Source: Blautia sp.
Lineage (GTDB): Bacteria; Bacillota; Clostridia; Lachnospirales; Lachnospiraceae
Assembly: GCA_023663685.1 (NCBI GenBank)
Contig: JAMPHB010000001.1
Location: 87,336 to 151,335 of the forward strand
DNA: 64,000 bases
Direction of reading: 5' to 3'
The position numbers were made by a program, and so were the translations under genes. Positions 8,484 through 16,727 of the stretch are shown one piece after another. The notes below the pieces were generated by a model that saw only the letters and a list, made by a program, of their open reading frames with translations, made no database searches and was not told the DNA's origin. Every line of letters starts with the position of its first letter. Within the stretch, counting starts at the first letter, position 1.

Positions 8484-9224
8484 ATGACATTTGACACAGC
8501 GTTTAAGCATCTGTATGCAGAGGAACTGGCGCCGTATGGGTTCCGAAAGGTTAAGGGAAAGAGGCCATATTTTGCGCGAATGGTGGGGGACGAGATTGTC
8601 CATGTAACCACTTATCGAAACAGCTGGGATTTTCGGCCATACAAAAGCTTTGAGTTAAGGTGGGGAGTCGCGACGGTCTATAGGGGGAAAATTGACTTTG
8701 ATGAGAATCCGCGTGGAACGACCTCGTGGACAAGGTATGCGCCGGGACATCAGAAGTTCCAGTATCGCGAGGAAATCCCCATGGAGCAGGGGAAAGCGTA
8801 TGCAACGGATGGGAATAACGTGGATATGATGGAAGAGCTCAGGAACTCGATGGAAGTAACCAAGCGGGAGATACTGCCACGGCTGGATCAAATCAGAGAA
8901 TTAAAGGATTGTTGGGCTTTTCTGAGAGATACTGCTTATTATGTTTATGATCTTGATAAGTATGAGGATGAAGACAGGGAGGGGATGCTAAATTTTATAC
9001 TGTATGATCCTGGTGAGCTTGAAGCGCGCGCAAGGAGTGTAATAGAAAAGCTTGATAGGAAAGACAGAGATTGGGAACGCGACATTCGGATAATGAATGA
9101 GCAGATAGAAATTTTCCGAAAGTATGCGGAGGATGAAACTTATCACCGCAGAGTGGAGGAGGAGCTGGAGAGGCGAAAGATTCAGAATCAGGAAATACTG
9201 AGGAGCTATGGATTAGAATTTTAA
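8484..9224 (+). CDS. DUF4304-like protein, array copy 2
   Basis: 246 residues, starting 10 nt after copy 1 with the same GGAGGGAAG spacer. It belongs to N-terminal class B: FRKVKGKRPYFARMVGDEIV, then VHVTTYRNSWDF and a central block PRGTTSWTRYAPGHQKFQ that is nearly identical to copy 5 and absent from copies 1, 3 and 4. Residues from about 150 to 200 are private to this copy (YVYDLDKYEDEDREG). The C-terminus is the AEDETYHRRVEEE class shared with copies 3 and 5. Same tentative family and same inferred role as copy 1. Confidence 0.78.
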   Translation: MTFDTAFKHLYAEELAPYGFRKVKGKRPYFARMVGDEIVHVTTYRNSWDFRPYKSFELRWGVATVYRGKIDFDENPRGTTSWTRYAPGHQKFQYREEIPMEQGKAYATDGNNVDMMEELRNSMEVTKREILPRLDQIRELKDCWAFLRDTAYYVYDLDKYEDEDREGMLNFILYDPGELEARARSVIEKLDRKDRDWERDIRIMNEQIEIFRKYAEDETYHRRVEEELERRKIQNQEILRSYGLEF

Positions 9225-9234
9225 GGAGGGAAGC

Positions 9235-9978
9235 ATGACATTTGACACAGCGTTTAAGCATCTGTATGCGGAGGAACTGGCGCCGTATGGGTTCAAGAAA
9301 ATTAAAGGAAGGAGGGCGCATTTCGCGCGGATGGTGGGAGATGAGATTGTCCAGATCATCACATACCAGAACCGGCCGGGATTCCGGCCATACAGAGATT
9401 TTATAGTGAAATGGGGAGTGGCGACGGTCTACCGTAAAAAGATGGATTTGCAGGGAAGTTTATACAATGTGCTTTGGTTGCATTGTGTCAAACCTGCAGA
9501 AGGTAGGGTGTATTTTGAATACCGTGATGAGAGCCTTATTTGGGAAAGGGGGAATGCATTTGGAGGAAATGACGTGGATATGATGGAGGAGCTTCGGTAT
9601 TCCGTGGAAGCAACCAAAGAGACGGTGCTGCCGCAGTTGGACAAAATCAGGACGTTAAGGGACTGCTGGAAAGTATTGGGAGTTACAGCTGTTTATGTTC
9701 AGGATCTCGATATGTATGAGGATGATGAGGATGAGGGGATGTTGAATTTTATACTATTTGATTTCAAAGAATTTGAGGCACGCAGGAGAGAAGCAATAAA
9801 AAATTTAGACGAAGAAGACAGAGACAAGAGACGGAGGACAAAAATTTTGAATGAACAGATAGAAATTTTCCGAAAGTATGCGGAGGATGAAACTTATCAC
9901 CGCAGAGTGGAGGAGGAGCTGGAGAGGCGAAAGATTCAGAATCAGGAAATACTGAGGAGCTATGGATTAGAATTTTAA
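9235..9978 (+). CDS. DUF4304-like protein, array copy 3 (A/B mosaic)
   Basis: 247 residues, 10 nt after copy 2. This copy is a visible hybrid: its first two thirds are class A like copies 1 and 4 (KKIKGRRAHFARMVGDEIV, VYFEYRDESLIWERGNAFGG), whereas its last 45 residues are the AEDETYHRRVEEELERRK class of copies 2 and 5. The middle (SLYNVLWLHCVKPAEGR and VLGVTAVYVQDLDMYEDD) differs from all the others. The pattern points to recombination or gene conversion between array members. Family and role as for copy 1. Confidence 0.78.
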   Translation: MTFDTAFKHLYAEELAPYGFKKIKGRRAHFARMVGDEIVQIITYQNRPGFRPYRDFIVKWGVATVYRKKMDLQGSLYNVLWLHCVKPAEGRVYFEYRDESLIWERGNAFGGNDVDMMEELRYSVEATKETVLPQLDKIRTLRDCWKVLGVTAVYVQDLDMYEDDEDEGMLNFILFDFKEFEARRREAIKNLDEEDRDKRRRTKILNEQIEIFRKYAEDETYHRRVEEELERRKIQNQEILRSYGLEF

Positions 9979-9988
9979 GGAGGGAAGT

Positions 9989-10729
9989 ATGACATTTGAC
10001 ACAGCGTTTAAGCATCTGTATGCAGAGGAACTGGCGCCGTATGGATTTAAGAAAATTAAAGGAAGGAGGGCGCATTTCGCGCGGATGGTGGGAGATGAGA
10101 TTGTCCAGATCATCACATACCAGAACCGGCCGGGCTTCCGGCCATACAGAGATTTTATAATCATGTGGGGAGTGGCGACGGTCTACCGCAGGAAGATGGA
10201 TTTGCAGGCGAGCTTATACAATGCAGCTTGGCTGCGGAGTACAGGACGAATAAAAGAAAGGACGTATTTTGAGTACCGCGATGAGAGCCTTATTCGGGAA
10301 AGGGGGAATGCATTTGGAGGAAATGATGTGGATATGATGGAGGAACTACGGTATTCCGTGGAAGTAACCAAAGAGACGGTGCTGCCGCAGTTGGATAAGA
10401 TTAGGACGTTAAGGGATTGTTGGAAGACAATGATGCACTCATTTTACATTCACGATTTTGAGATCAATGGGTTGGAGGAAGATGAGGGGATGCTGAACTT
10501 TATACTGTTTGATTTCGAGGAATTTGAGGCGGAAAGGAGAAAGGTGATAGAAAACATAGACGACGAAGACCGGGACAGGGAGCGGCGGATTCGGATAATG
10601 AATGAGCAGATAGAGACTTTCCGAAAATATACGAAAGATGAAGACTATAACCGCAGAGCGAAAGAAGAGCTGGAGAGGCGAAAGATTCAGAATCAGGAAA
10701 TACTGAGAAGCTATGGATTAGAATTTTAA
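9989..10729 (+). CDS. DUF4304-like protein, array copy 4
   Basis: 246 residues, 10 nt after copy 3. It is closest to copy 1 over its whole length, including FYIHDFEINGLEEDEGML and the TKDEDYNRRAKEE tail, and differs mainly in a short patch around residues 75-90 (SLYNAAWLRSTGRIKERT). The concentration of changes in that patch, between well conserved flanks, is what would be expected of a specificity-determining surface. Family and role as for copy 1. Confidence 0.78.
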   Translation: MTFDTAFKHLYAEELAPYGFKKIKGRRAHFARMVGDEIVQIITYQNRPGFRPYRDFIIMWGVATVYRRKMDLQASLYNAAWLRSTGRIKERTYFEYRDESLIRERGNAFGGNDVDMMEELRYSVEVTKETVLPQLDKIRTLRDCWKTMMHSFYIHDFEINGLEEDEGMLNFILFDFEEFEAERRKVIENIDDEDRDRERRIRIMNEQIETFRKYTKDEDYNRRAKEELERRKIQNQEILRSYGLEF

Positions 10730-10739
10730 GGAGGGAAGC

Positions 10740-11480
10740 ATGACATTTGACACAGCGTTTAAGCATCTGTACGCGGAGGAACTGGCGCCGTATGGATTCC
10801 GAAAGGTTAAGGGAAAGAGGCCATATTTTGCGCGAATGGTGGGGGACGAGATTGTCCATGTAACCACTTATCGAAACAGCTGGGATTTTCGGCCATACAA
10901 AAGCTTTGAGTTAAGGTGGGGAGTCGCGACGGTCTATAGGGGGAAAATTGACTTTGATGAGAATCCGCGTGGAACGACCTCGTGGACAAGGTATGCGCCG
11001 GGACATCAGAAGTTCCAGTATCGCGAGGAAATCCCCATGGAGCAGGGGAAAGCGTATGCAACGGATGGGAATAACGTGGATATGATGGAGGAGCTCAGGA
11101 ACTCGGTAGAAGTAACCAAGCGGGAGATACTGCCACGGCTAGATCAGATTAAGACTCTAATAGATTGTAAAAAATTTTTAGGAGGAGCAGCGGATTATGT
11201 TTGTAGTCTCGATTCGAATGAAGCTGAAGAAAAGGAGGGGATGCTGAATTTTATACTGTATGATTTTAATGAATTTGAGGCAGATGCGAGAAGAGTGATA
11301 GAAAACTGGGATCGCGAGGACAGAGGTTGGGAGCGTCGAATTCGGATAATGAATGAGCAGATAGAAATTTTCCGAAAGTATGCGGAGGATGAAACTTATC
11401 ACCGCAGAGTGGAGGAGGAGCTGGAGAGGCGAAAGATTCAAAATCAGGAAATACTGAGGAGTTATGGATTAGAATTTTAA
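10740..11480 (+). CDS. DUF4304-like protein, array copy 5
   Basis: 246 residues, 10 nt after copy 4. It is class B and almost identical to copy 2 over the first 145 residues, then private from about 146 to 200 (TLIDCKKFLGGAADYVCSLDSNEAEEKEG, here split as TLIDCKKFLGGAADY and VCSLDSNEAEEKEG), and finally the shared AEDETYHRRV tail. Its stop codon lies 27 nt before the ATG of the RTX gene, so all five copies and the RTX gene are one operon without an internal terminator. Confidence 0.78.
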   Translation: MTFDTAFKHLYAEELAPYGFRKVKGKRPYFARMVGDEIVHVTTYRNSWDFRPYKSFELRWGVATVYRGKIDFDENPRGTTSWTRYAPGHQKFQYREEIPMEQGKAYATDGNNVDMMEELRNSVEVTKREILPRLDQIKTLIDCKKFLGGAADYVCSLDSNEAEEKEGMLNFILYDFNEFEADARRVIENWDREDRGWERRIRIMNEQIEIFRKYAEDETYHRRVEEELERRKIQNQEILRSYGLEF

Positions 11481-11507
11481 ATCAAAGGAAATGGAGGAAA
11501 TATTATT

Positions 11508-14500
11508 ATGAAGATGAAACAGAGATGGAAGCAGTGGATTGCCATAATTTTGGTAATTACAATTAGCCTGACTTCTGTGCCGGTGACACAGGTGCAGGCG
11601 CAGACGACCGATAGCCAAGCTATTACAGATATGCTGCTGGAAGAGGTTCTTGAGGCGATGGAGGATGCCGAGTCTTCCGAAGTACAAAAAAACAAATGGA
11701 ATAAAGCCATCTATAAGGACTATCTGGCGTGGAATTATTTTCATATAAAGGTGCAGAAACAGATATGTGCGGACTATGGAGATATGGTGAAAAAAGAAGT
11801 AGAAATACAGTATAAAGATGAAACGGGAAATCTGACGGGCAAAAAGGGCTTTGCAGATCTTGGGATAACTACTGAAGAGGACGGTAAAACTATTACATAT
11901 TTATGGGAGGTGAAGCCGCAGTCTTATAGGAATAGCCCGGCAAAGAGGCTAAAGGCGCAGGCTCAGCTGGCAAAATATGTAGGGGCTGATACGAATTTTG
12001 AAACAGGCGGGCATCAGATTGAAAGTGGAGTTGCTGAAAGCAGTTTTACGTTGGATAGGGGAACGTACTATGAAGATATCCACTATAAAATTCCCTATAC
12101 AGTGGAGGACGACGGACTGATTTTTTATGAATTTGAACGCACCTCAAAAAAGCGGGACAAAGAAGATAAAGATGGAGTGGCGCTGGGCAAAGAGCAGGAA
12201 AAGGATAAAGATAATGATAAAGATAATGATAACGATCAGAATAATTCTTCTAAGCCGCCGATTAAATTTCCGGGAAAAGATGAAGCTTTAGATGATGTGG
12301 CAAGTAGTGAAAAGCCAGGGGTGGATATTGGCGAGGATATTTTAACGATTATTCTTTTATGTGACTTAGCAGTCGGCATAAAGGCGGCTTGTGATGTGGT
12401 GGACAGTAATCCCAATACCGCAAATTCTGCCTCCACGACTATTTCGCAGATGTGCGTGCCAATTATTACGACACTGACCTTGTATTTGGCGAATCCGGAG
12501 CAGGTGAGTGCCGCGGAGGTAGATTCTGCAATCTATGATCTCTCCCTGCTGATTGATGTTTTTGGCGGGGACGAGGCCACAGAGCTGTTAATGCAGATGT
12601 TTGAGGAAAATGACGAGGAGATGATCGAAGACCTGATCCGGCTGCTGCAGGGGGAGAATGCCGAGTATGAGGAGGCGGGAGAAGCACAGCCGCCGCGTGA
12701 TCCGCTGATTATTGATCTCGGAGAAAAGGGTATCCGGCTTCACAATGTGAAGAATGGCGTTTATTTTGATCTTGACAGCAACGGGTTTGCAGAAAAAACG
12801 GCATGGATTGATACGGAGGATGGATTTCTCGCGCTGGACAGAAATAAAAACGGAAATATTGACGACGGAAGGGAGCTGTTCGGGGATCAGGTGATTCTGC
12901 AGGATGGGACAACCTCTGCTTCCGGCTTTGAGGCACTGGCGGAGCTGGACGAGAATCAGGATCAGGTGGTGGATGCAGAAGATTCTGCTTTTGCGAGTCT
13001 TCTGGTGTGGATCGATGCAGACCATAACGGAAAGTCCGAAGCCGGGGAGCTTCATACGCTAAAGGAGCTGGGAATTGTATCCATCAGTCTTGCGCACGAG
13101 GAAAAGGATATTGTCGATGAGGAGACGGGAACGCGCATTGCGGAGAGCGCAGCTGTGATTCTGCAGACGGCGGAAGGTAAGCAGGGGGTGACAGAGATCA
13201 GCGAGTTTTGGTTCCCGGTCAATTCGTCGGATACCACCCATGGAGGCAATGTGACGGCGGGAGATGTGCCGGATCTTGGCACTGCAATACAGCAGGACGA
13301 GAGCGGTGAGCTGTATGCGCTCTGCTGTGCGTTTGCGGAATCGGACGATATTGCTTACAGGCGTTTCTGCACAAAGGAGATTCTGTATTATCTGACCGGC
13401 GCGTCAGATTTAAACCCCGACAGCCGGGGAGGTAATATCGACGCGCGGGATCTGAAGGTAATTGAAAAGTTCATGGGACGGAAATTCGAAGGTGTGGGAG
13501 GCACAAATCCCAATGTCAATGCGGCTTCTATTTTGAAGGGAATCTATGCCCGTATAGAGGACGATTATTACAATATTTTAAATCAGTACGCTAAGTTCGG
13601 AGCTTATTTAAAGCTTACATTCGAGTATGAGGATGAAAACGGGGATACAAAGCTGAACTATCAGCCCTTAAGTCTCCTGATTCAGAGGAAGCTGGAAAAT
13701 GGAGGGAATGCAGATGCGCTGATTTACGACCTTGGCATGTATCTTTCGGCGTATGACAGCATCCACGGGACAAAGTATTATGATGAATTTAGCAGGGAGT
13801 ATGCGGAGATATCCGGGCATTGCCGCGATATTGTCAGTCTATCGGCTTCGGGATTTACTTACATGGGAACAGCGGATAACGATTCCTATATAGGAACGGG
13901 CGCGAATGAATTTGTATCCGGCAGGGACGGAGATGACGTCTTGAGCGGAGGCGGAGGAACGGATTATCTGTCCGGCGGAAATGGCAATGACACTTATATT
14001 TTTACAGTTGGATCCGGACGCGATACGATTACGGATGCCAGCGGACAGAACACCATCTGTTTTCAGGGGCTGAATCCCGGGGATCTTCTGGTAACGGGAA
14101 CACGCGGGAATGATGTGACAGTTCGCATTAAGGGGACGAATGACGCTCTTACGATTCAGGACTTCTGTGAAGCGGAAGAGTATCAGGATTTTATACTCGA
14201 ATTTTCGAAGGTGCGTCTGCATGTCTGGGATTCCGACAGTCCATTCCGCTATATTTGCGGAGAGGCAGGGGACGATACCCTCAAAGCGGTGCTGGACAAT
14301 TCTGCTGTTTACGGCATGGACGGAAATGATACGCTCTATGGCAAAGACGGGAATGATGTGCTCTATGGAAATGGCGGAAGCGATACGCTTTTTGCAGAGG
14401 GCGGAGATGACGTCCTTTATGGAGGTGAAGGTGATGATCTGCTGGATGCGGGAAGCGGAAGGGATTTTCTGTACGGCGGAGCCGGAGATGATACCTATAT

Positions 14501-16286
14501 ATTTGACAGGGATTATGGCTGCAATGTTGTGTCGGACGAAGAGGGCGTGAGCATTGTCCGGCTGGCGGAGGAGCTTACAGAGGACGATATTGACGTTGTT
14601 TTACTGGGTGAAAATGCTGTCATCTCTGTCCGGGATACGCAGGATAAGATGATTCTGACCGGCTACCGGAATAACCCGGAAGCGTTTCTGCTCGAGGCAG
14701 GAGAACAGAGGAGCTATGTGCGCGACCGCGTGACAGAGGCCGGAGAGGAATATCTGACGGGAACTGTGCAGGGGGACTACATGGAAAACAATGGAAGTCT
14801 TTTTGTGGCAGGAGACAGTGGCGAAGATCGCATAATTGGAACAGACGCGGATGAGTGGATCTTCGGCGATGCGGGCAATGACCAGCTTCTGTCAGGAAAT
14901 GGAAATGATGTTATATTTGCAGGAAGCGGAGACGATTATGTAAACGGTGGAGATGGAGATGATTTCATAGACGGCGGAAGTGGACATGACTTTTTGGACG
15001 GTGGAAACGGAAATGACTGTTATAGCTTTTCTGTAGGCGCGGGCATGGATTCTGTTAAGGACAGTCAGGGAAATAATGCGATTATCTTTGGCGAGGGTCT
15101 GACAGTTGACACACTTACGGTAAAGCACTCCAACTGGAATGATTTGAAACTGATTTTTGACAGCGGGGATACACTCACCCTGAAAGACTACTGTGTCAAT
15201 GAGGAAGCGAGAAGCTATATACTTGTATTCGCGGATGGAACGATTGTAAAGGCGGCCGCCCAAAACAGCCCATTGAAAAATATTCAGGGCGAGGACAACG
15301 GGGAGTACATGGACGATATTTACGACGATGGAGTGAGCCTGAATGGAGAAGATGGAAATGACAATCTGGTCGGCGGAGATACGGGGGATCATCTGTCCGG
15401 CGGAAAGGGCGATGACCGTCTGATTGGAAATGCGGGCGACGATATTTTAGATGGCGGTGAAGGAAATGATTATCTGGAAGGCGGAGCCGGGAATGATACA
15501 TATATTTTTGGAAGCGGATACGGTACGGATACAATTAGTGATGGGGAGGGAATGAATACCATTATGATCCATGATTATTACCCCAGCCAGATTAAAGCGT
15601 ACCGCACGAACTGGAATAACATTACCATCACCTTTGAAAATGCCAAGGACAGTATTGTGATTGAGGGCTTTTGCGTGGCAGAGGCAAACCGGAATTATAA
15701 GCTGGTATTTGACAATGGGGCAAGCTTCTACGCAGATGCATACCAGAGTCCTTTGCGCACCTTCTACGGAAATGATGAGGCAGAGTCAATTTTCGCGATG
15801 GACGACATGGGAGTTACCATTTTCTCCGAGGGAGGAAACGACTATGTCAGCGGAGGAAACGGAAATGACATGCTGTATGGCGGAGCCGGAGATGACCAGC
15901 TGTGGGCAAACGGCGGTGATGATATACTGGACGGAGGATCCGGAAATGACATGCTGTACGGCGGAGCCGGAGATGACACCTATATCTATGACAGTGGATA
16001 CGGTGTGGATAATCTGATTGATTCGGAGGGAATCCATACACTTTCCTTCGGCGCTGGCGTGACCGCAGACCAGCTGGCATTTGAACGAACCAACTGGAAT
16101 AATCTCACCATTACCCTCGCGGGGACAGATGGAAGGGATCAGATTGTCATATGGGATTTCTTTGTGAATGAGAATTGCCGCGCATGGAATATCACGTTTG
16201 CAGACGGCACGGAGTTTGCGTATGACAGCGAAGAGAATCCGCTGGTATCCGTATATCTGGAAAAGAAAAATTTAAACCGCTTGTAA
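11508..16286 (+). CDS. Exported RTX repeat protein with N-terminal PD-(D/E)xK-like domain
   Basis: A 1592-residue protein. Residues 1-31 are a Sec signal peptide with a VQA-Q cleavage site. Residues about 60-165 show a PD-(D/E)xK nuclease-like core: GFADLGI (Asp117), YLWEVKP (Glu134, Lys136) and a following helix with QAQLAKYV. A hydrophobic stretch lies near 280-300. Residues about 397-465 carry the DPLIIDLG / FDLDSNGF / LDRNKNGNIDDGRELFGD segment common in RTX proteins. From about 780 on, five modules alternate GGxGxDxL calcium-binding nonapeptides with beta blocks containing NWNDL/NWNNI. GGAGG precedes the ATG. It is last in the riboswitch operon, and no type I secretion genes are near. 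Likely a calcium-folded secreted effector or adhesin; nuclease activity is inferred from the motif alone. Confidence 0.8.
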   Translation: MKMKQRWKQWIAIILVITISLTSVPVTQVQAQTTDSQAITDMLLEEVLEAMEDAESSEVQKNKWNKAIYKDYLAWNYFHIKVQKQICADYGDMVKKEVEIQYKDETGNLTGKKGFADLGITTEEDGKTITYLWEVKPQSYRNSPAKRLKAQAQLAKYVGADTNFETGGHQIESGVAESSFTLDRGTYYEDIHYKIPYTVEDDGLIFYEFERTSKKRDKEDKDGVALGKEQEKDKDNDKDNDNDQNNSSKPPIKFPGKDEALDDVASSEKPGVDIGEDILTIILLCDLAVGIKAACDVVDSNPNTANSASTTISQMCVPIITTLTLYLANPEQVSAAEVDSAIYDLSLLIDVFGGDEATELLMQMFEENDEEMIEDLIRLLQGENAEYEEAGEAQPPRDPLIIDLGEKGIRLHNVKNGVYFDLDSNGFAEKTAWIDTEDGFLALDRNKNGNIDDGRELFGDQVILQDGTTSASGFEALAELDENQDQVVDAEDSAFASLLVWIDADHNGKSEAGELHTLKELGIVSISLAHEEKDIVDEETGTRIAESAAVILQTAEGKQGVTEISEFWFPVNSSDTTHGGNVTAGDVPDLGTAIQQDESGELYALCCAFAESDDIAYRRFCTKEILYYLTGASDLNPDSRGGNIDARDLKVIEKFMGRKFEGVGGTNPNVNAASILKGIYARIEDDYYNILNQYAKFGAYLKLTFEYEDENGDTKLNYQPLSLLIQRKLENGGNADALIYDLGMYLSAYDSIHGTKYYDEFSREYAEISGHCRDIVSLSASGFTYMGTADNDSYIGTGANEFVSGRDGDDVLSGGGGTDYLSGGNGNDTYIFTVGSGRDTITDASGQNTICFQGLNPGDLLVTGTRGNDVTVRIKGTNDALTIQDFCEAEEYQDFILEFSKVRLHVWDSDSPFRYICGEAGDDTLKAVLDNSAVYGMDGNDTLYGKDGNDVLYGNGGSDTLFAEGGDDVLYGGEGDDLLDAGSGRDFLYGGAGDDTYIFDRDYGCNVVSDEEGVSIVRLAEELTEDDIDVVLLGENAVISVRDTQDKMILTGYRNNPEAFLLEAGEQRSYVRDRVTEAGEEYLTGTVQGDYMENNGSLFVAGDSGEDRIIGTDADEWIFGDAGNDQLLSGNGNDVIFAGSGDDYVNGGDGDDFIDGGSGHDFLDGGNGNDCYSFSVGAGMDSVKDSQGNNAIIFGEGLTVDTLTVKHSNWNDLKLIFDSGDTLTLKDYCVNEEARSYILVFADGTIVKAAAQNSPLKNIQGEDNGEYMDDIYDDGVSLNGEDGNDNLVGGDTGDHLSGGKGDDRLIGNAGDDILDGGEGNDYLEGGAGNDTYIFGSGYGTDTISDGEGMNTIMIHDYYPSQIKAYRTNWNNITITFENAKDSIVIEGFCVAEANRNYKLVFDNGASFYADAYQSPLRTFYGNDEAESIFAMDDMGVTIFSEGGNDYVSGGNGNDMLYGGAGDDQLWANGGDDILDGGSGNDMLYGGAGDDTYIYDSGYGVDNLIDSEGIHTLSFGAGVTADQLAFERTNWNNLTITLAGTDGRDQIVIWDFFVNENCRAWNITFADGTEFAYDSEENPLVSVYLEKKNLNRL
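13855..16240 (+). repeat. RTX-encoding repeat modules
   Basis: Five related modules inside the RTX gene. Short tracts recur almost unchanged, for example GGAGCCGGAGATGA at three sites (about 14480, 15889 and 15964). This is coding repetition for calcium-binding nonapeptides and not a CRISPR array: units vary in length, stay in frame and have no constant repeat with unique spacers. Confidence 0.8.
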
Positions 16287-16316
16287 TAATTGCACAATGA
16301 AAACTGTATATTGTAA

Positions 16317-16345
16317 TTGCCTGACACGGAAATGTGTGCTATACT
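16317..16345 (+). promoter_or_regulatory. Promoter of the small type I toxin mRNA
   Basis: TTGCCT (16317-16322), 17-nt spacer, TATACT (16340-16345). Transcription should begin near 16352, leaving a leader of about 90 nt before the toxin ATG. Confidence 0.65.
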
Positions 16346-16412
16346 CCATTCATGGAAAACCATAGAGCCAAAGGCGGCTTTACCCCTCTTGTTTTTTCGG
16401 AGGGTTCAGGCA

Positions 16413-16438
16413 GCCCTCCAGACGAAAGAAAGGAGGGC
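16413..16438 (+). promoter_or_regulatory. Hairpin sequestering the toxin ribosome binding site
   Basis: GCCCTCC (16413-16419) is the exact complement of GGAGGGC (16432-16438), which contains the Shine-Dalgarno sequence of the small toxin gene. The resulting 7-bp stem with a 12-nt loop would hide the site, as is common in type I toxin mRNAs. Confidence 0.65.
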
Positions 16439-16444
16439 GATGCA

Positions 16445-16540
16445 ATGTACGTTACATATCAGGATTTAATCCAGATTGGAATACTCATTGTTGCCCTTGC
16501 TAATTTGATTTATCAGGTTTACAAGGGAAAAAGGAAATAG
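16445..16540 (+). CDS. Holin-like type I toxin peptide
   Basis: A 31-residue peptide, MYVTYQDLIQIGILIVALA followed by a short helix end and a basic YKGKRK tail: one membrane helix with a positive C-terminus, typical of the putative holin-like toxins of Firmicutes type I toxin-antitoxin loci. AAGGAGGG lies at a good distance from this ATG; the longer open frame upstream is leader. The leader contains a hairpin that hides the ribosome binding site, and a convergent antisense RNA covers the 3' end. Expected role: damage to the membrane when not repressed by the RNA antitoxin. Confidence 0.75.
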   Translation: MYVTYQDLIQIGILIVALANLIYQVYKGKRK

Positions 16541-16635
16541 CCGCCACTATTCGGAGTAGTGACGGCTTGACATTGTAAAATGTCGTAGTTTGTTATTATG
16601 ATGGGTAGAGCCGCTTCTATGGCTTTCCCTTTTCT
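16527..16635 (-). ncRNA. Antisense RNA antitoxin candidate
   Basis: On the minus strand there is a promoter (TTGCGC at 16670-16665, 17-nt spacer, TATATT at 16647-16642) and, about 100 nt later, a hairpin of 11 bp (16567-16539) followed by a T-rich run (ATTTCCTTTTT). The hairpin is fully paired with one G-U on this strand but has a mismatch on the other, so it is a minus-strand terminator. The RNA would be antisense to the 3' part of the toxin mRNA. A segment near its 5' end resembles the toxin leader around 16360-16384 (CCATAG, GCGGCT, TACCC in the same order). Confidence 0.6.
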
Positions 16636-16641
16636 GTCTAT

Positions 16642-16670
16642 AATATAGCATATCCGGCAGCAGAGCGCAA
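16642..16670 (-). promoter_or_regulatory. Promoter of the antisense RNA
   Basis: Minus-strand TTGCGC (16670-16665), 17-nt spacer and TATATT (16647-16642). It fires towards the toxin gene. Confidence 0.6.
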
Positions 16671-16727
16671 GAGAAAAACGCACGTTTCTTCTACGCTGTT
16701 TTTCTTGATAATCTTAATCTATTGCTT

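Larger units (their letters stand above)
7721..11480 (+). repeat. Five-copy tandem gene array
   Basis: Five units of about 751 bp lie head to tail. Each junction carries the same sequence: the end of one gene (TTAGAATTTTAA), GGAGGGAAG, and the start of the next (ATGACATTTGACACAGCG). Units differ in internal blocks, giving two N-terminal classes (1/3/4 and 2/5), two C-terminal classes (1/4 and 2/3/5) and private central segments. Near-identical flanks favour unequal crossing-over, so copy number is probably variable between strains. Confidence 0.88.

Noticed and set aside
13855-16240. Repeats that at first look like a CRISPR array
   Set aside because: Units are in frame, vary in length and encode RTX nonapeptides; there are no unique spacers of constant size and no cas genes.
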